Source: Pseudomonadota bacterium (GTDB lineage: Bacteria > Pseudomonadota > Alphaproteobacteria > Rhizobiales > Devosiaceae). From it: DNA of 15,656 nt. The stretch is from the NCBI GenBank assembly GCA_023415605.1, contig JAEZKB010000109.1, forward strand, positions 1 through 15,656, in the 5' to 3' direction. This document shows, in pieces, positions 13,770 to 15,656 of the stretch. The position numbers and the translations under genes are program-made. Below the pieces are notes generated by a model. The model was not told the origin of the DNA. It searched no databases and saw only the letters and a program-made list of their open reading frames with translations. Positions within the stretch are counted from its first letter, which is position 1, and each line of letters opens with the position of its first letter.

Positions 13770-13840
13770 TTCGACCAGCTCAGGATAAGGGCGACTGAAG
13801 CCGTTAAGGCCTCATGGTGAGCTTTTCGAACCACGAGGCC
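13770..13840. repeat. REP-like intergenic palindromic element (inverted pair)
   Basis: Two inverted copies of a unit of about 21 bases lie between the convergent ATPase and ABC-F genes: one at 13770-13790 (TTCGACCAGCTCAGGATAAG at its start) and the other, reversed, at 13810-13830 (CCTCATGGTGAGCTTTTCGA). They match at 16 of 21 positions when one is reverse-complemented. The right half is also a hairpin by itself, GGCCTC (13808-13813) with GAGGCC (13835-13840) and an inner GGT/ACC. I recall such CCTTCGACA-AGCTCAGGAT and GGTGAGC-TGTCGAACC sequences as frequent dispersed repeats in Devosia-like and other alphaproteobacterial genomes. It may serve as a bidirectional transcription end. Confidence 0.72.
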
Positions 13841-13851
13841 GGGCGTCCGCC

Positions 13852-15471
13852 CTATCCCCTCAACCCCGGCGCTTCCTGGCCGGTGCTCTGGACGTATTCG
13901 GTGTAGCCGCCGCCGTAGGTATGAATACCCTCTGGGGTGAGTTCCAGGACGCGGTTGGAGAGCGCGGCGAGGAAGTGGCGGTCGTGCGAGACGAAGAGCA
14001 TGGTGCCGTCATAGGCCGACAGGGCCTCGATCAGCATTTCCTTGGTGGCGATGTCGAGATGGTTGGTCGGCTCATCGAGGACGAGGAAGTTCGGCGCGTC
14101 GAAGAGCAGCTTGGCCATCACCAGCCGAGCCTTTTCGCCGCCCGAGAGGACGCGGCACTTCTTTTCGATGTCGTCGCCGGAAAAGCCGAAGCAGCCGGCA
14201 AGTGTGCGAAGCGTCGACTGGGTTGCCTGCGGAAAAGACGATTCCAGTGACTGGAACACGGTCTCGTCGCCATCGAGCAGGTCCATCGCGTGCTGGGCGA
14301 AGTAGCCCATCTTGACGCTCGGACCGCGCGAGATGGTGCCCTCGTCCGGCTCGACGCTGTCGGCGACCAGTTTCAGTAAGGTCGACTTGCCGGCGCCGTT
14401 GACGCCCATGATGCACCAGCGCTCCCTGCGGCGGACGTGGAAATCGAGTCCGTCGTAGATGGCGCGGCTGCCATAGGCCTTCCTGACCTTTTTGAGCAGC
14501 ACGACGTCCTCGCCGGAGCGGGCCGGCTGCTTGAACTCAAAGCTGACCGACTGGCGGCGCTTGGGCGGCTCGACCTTGTCGATCTTGTCGAGCTTTTTTA
14601 CCCGGCTCTGCACCTGCGCGGCGTGGCTGGCGCGGGCCTTGAAGCGCTCGATGAAGGCGATCTCCTTGGCAAGCATGGCCTGCTGGCGCTCGAACTGCGC
14701 CTGCTGCTGCTTTTCGCTGAGCGCACGCTGCTGCTGGTAGAAATCGTAATCGCCGGAATAGCTGGTGAGCGAGCCGCCGTCGATTTCGACGATCTTGTTG
14801 ACGATCCGGTTCATGAAGGCGCGGTCGTGCGAGGTCATGAATACGGCGCCCTCGTAGCGCTTCAGGAAATCCTCGAGCCAGATCAGGCTTTCGATATCCA
14901 GGTGGTTGCTGGGTTCGTCGAGCAGCAGCACGTCGGGCCGCATGAGCAGTATCTTGGCCAGAGCCACTCGCATCTTCCAGCCGCCCGACAGGGCGCCGAC
15001 ATCACCCTCGATCATTTCAGGGCTGAAGCCGAGGCCCGTCAGTACCTCGCGTGCGCGGGCATCGAGGCTATAGCCGTCGAGTTCCTGGAATTTCGCCTGC
15101 ACGTCGCCATAGCGCTCGATGACAGCGTCGAGGTCGGAGCAGTCGGGGTCCGACATGGCGGCTTCGAGCTCTGCCATCTCGGCGATCAGCGCGCCGGCGG
15201 GCCCTGCCCCCTCCATCACCTCGGCGAGCGCCGAGCGGCCGGCCATCTCGCCGACATCCTGGCTGAAATAGCCGATGGAGGTGCCGCGATCGATCGACAC
15301 CTGCCCCTCATCGGGCTGTTCCTCGCCGGTGATCAGGCGGAAGAGCGTGGTCTTGCCGGCGCCATTTGGGCCGACGAGGCCAACCTTCTCGCCCTTGAGC
15401 AGGCTGGCCGACGCTTCGATGAAGACGATCTGCTTGCCGTTCTGCTTGCCGATGTTTTCGAGGCGGATCAT
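13852..15471 (-). CDS. ABC-F family ATPase (duplicated ATP-binding cassette)
   Basis: A 539-residue protein with two ABC domains and no membrane segment. First cassette: Walker A GPNGAGKT (34-41), signature LSGGWKMRVALAK (161-173), Walker B and D-loop LLLDEPSNHLD (182-192), switch His215. The linker of about 240-320 is rich in Gln and Lys and holds the P-site tRNA-interaction motif region. Second cassette: GVNGAGKS (356-363), LSGGEKARL (442-450), LVLDEPTNHLD (463-473), SHDRHF (495-500). ABC-F proteins act on the ribosome as translation factors; some give antibiotic resistance, but this layout looks housekeeping. The start at 15471 (MIRLENIGKQ) begins the conserved domain; 26 codons upstream to 15549 are open but not family-like. 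Subtype (Uup, YheS, YbiT or other) is not resolved. Its 3' end faces the REP-like element. Confidence 0.94.
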   Translation of the reverse strand: MIRLENIGKQNGKQIVFIEASASLLKGEKVGLVGPNGAGKTTLFRLITGEEQPDEGQVSIDRGTSIGYFSQDVGEMAGRSALAEVMEGAGPAGALIAEMAELEAAMSDPDCSDLDAVIERYGDVQAKFQELDGYSLDARAREVLTGLGFSPEMIEGDVGALSGGWKMRVALAKILLMRPDVLLLDEPSNHLDIESLIWLEDFLKRYEGAVFMTSHDRAFMNRIVNKIVEIDGGSLTSYSGDYDFYQQQRALSEKQQQAQFERQQAMLAKEIAFIERFKARASHAAQVQSRVKKLDKIDKVEPPKRRQSVSFEFKQPARSGEDVVLLKKVRKAYGSRAIYDGLDFHVRRRERWCIMGVNGAGKSTLLKLVADSVEPDEGTISRGPSVKMGYFAQHAMDLLDGDETVFQSLESSFPQATQSTLRTLAGCFGFSGDDIEKKCRVLSGGEKARLVMAKLLFDAPNFLVLDEPTNHLDIATKEMLIEALSAYDGTMLFVSHDRHFLAALSNRVLELTPEGIHTYGGGYTEYVQSTGQEAPGLRG

Positions 15472-15656
15472 GTGGAATTCCAGGTCGGCGCGAAGAGGAG
15501 CCGCCTCAAACCATCCGGCTCGGCTCTGCGCAAGAGGCCGTGGCGTCACATGTCCGGTTTGCCGGCATCGCTACGCCATCTCGCTTCCCACCCAGTCGTG
15601 CCATCCAGCCGGAGAGCACCATGGTGCCGACAGCGGTTGCCCTTTCGGGGTGACGT
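15472..15656. other. Upstream region of the ABC-F gene at the right edge, no gene assigned
   Basis: No reliable gene is visible in these 185 bases. On the minus strand a frame is open from the window edge for 36 codons and stops at 15546-15548; its sequence (with CRHHGALRLDG) is not recognised and could be the tail of a gene beyond the edge or noise. A perfect 12-base palindrome GCACCATGGTGC is at 15616-15627. The ABC-F promoter probably lies here but I cannot point to it. Confidence 0.4.

Noticed and set aside
15621..15653. Ten-codon reading frame ATG...TGA with a GGAG sequence six bases upstream
   Set aside because: Too short to support at the window edge; the ATG is part of a palindrome and nothing downstream can be seen to make it a leader peptide.

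Overview
The window is GC-rich and densely coded, and looks like a chromosomal segment of an alphaproteobacterium of the order Hyphomicrobiales. Devosia or a relative is my best guess. I base this on codon and protein style, on the mix of housekeeping genes (der behind a YfgM-like gene, guaA, an RsmB-type methyltransferase, an ABC-F ATPase) and on an inverted-repeat element at about 13770-13840 of a kind I recall from such genomes. The taxonomy is an inference. I see no insertion sequence, phage gene, CRISPR array, tRNA or rRNA. No stretch longer than about 190 bases lacks a gene.

Layout, left to right. (1) 1-613: the first 35 codons of a cytochrome b561-type gene (minus strand, running off the left edge) face a MarR-type regulator (plus strand). 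Between them lies a pair of near-identical 14-bp palindromic sites, the second covering the regulator's own start codon. (2) 696-1430: a short-chain dehydrogenase, converging with (3) 5170-1427 on the minus strand: YfgM-like TPR protein, GTPase Der, and a CNNM/CorC-type membrane protein, probably one transcription unit. (4) 5171-5361: a divergent regulatory region rich in inverted repeats, leading right into a small secreted L,D-transpeptidase. (5) 7774-5790, minus strand: guaA followed by a DUF454 (YbaN-like) membrane protein. (6) 7920-9732, plus strand: an OafA-type membrane acyltransferase and a DUF1349 beta-sandwich protein, probably a two-gene operon. (7) 12118-9736, minus strand: an RsmB-family rRNA methyltransferase, then two tandem TspO/MBR-family genes, the first of which has lost most of the family signature. 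(8) 12241-13743: a lone HerA/DUF87-type ATPase, converging with (9) an ABC-F ATPase (15471-13852). The repeat element lies between these two.

Most of this is core metabolism, ribosome biogenesis (Der, RsmB, ABC-F) and cell envelope work (L,D-transpeptidase, acyltransferase, DUF454, CNNM). The accessory-looking part is the four-gene block 7920-10727 between guaA and rsmB. The best candidate for something undescribed is the TspO pair: an intact TspO with a diverged paralogue that keeps the fold but not the signature loop. Other points for a second look are the tandem MarR operators, the dyad cluster at 5200-5340, and the very tight convergent gene junctions, two of which share an identical 4-base CTAA overlap. 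I do not see clear evidence of a wholly new multi-gene system.
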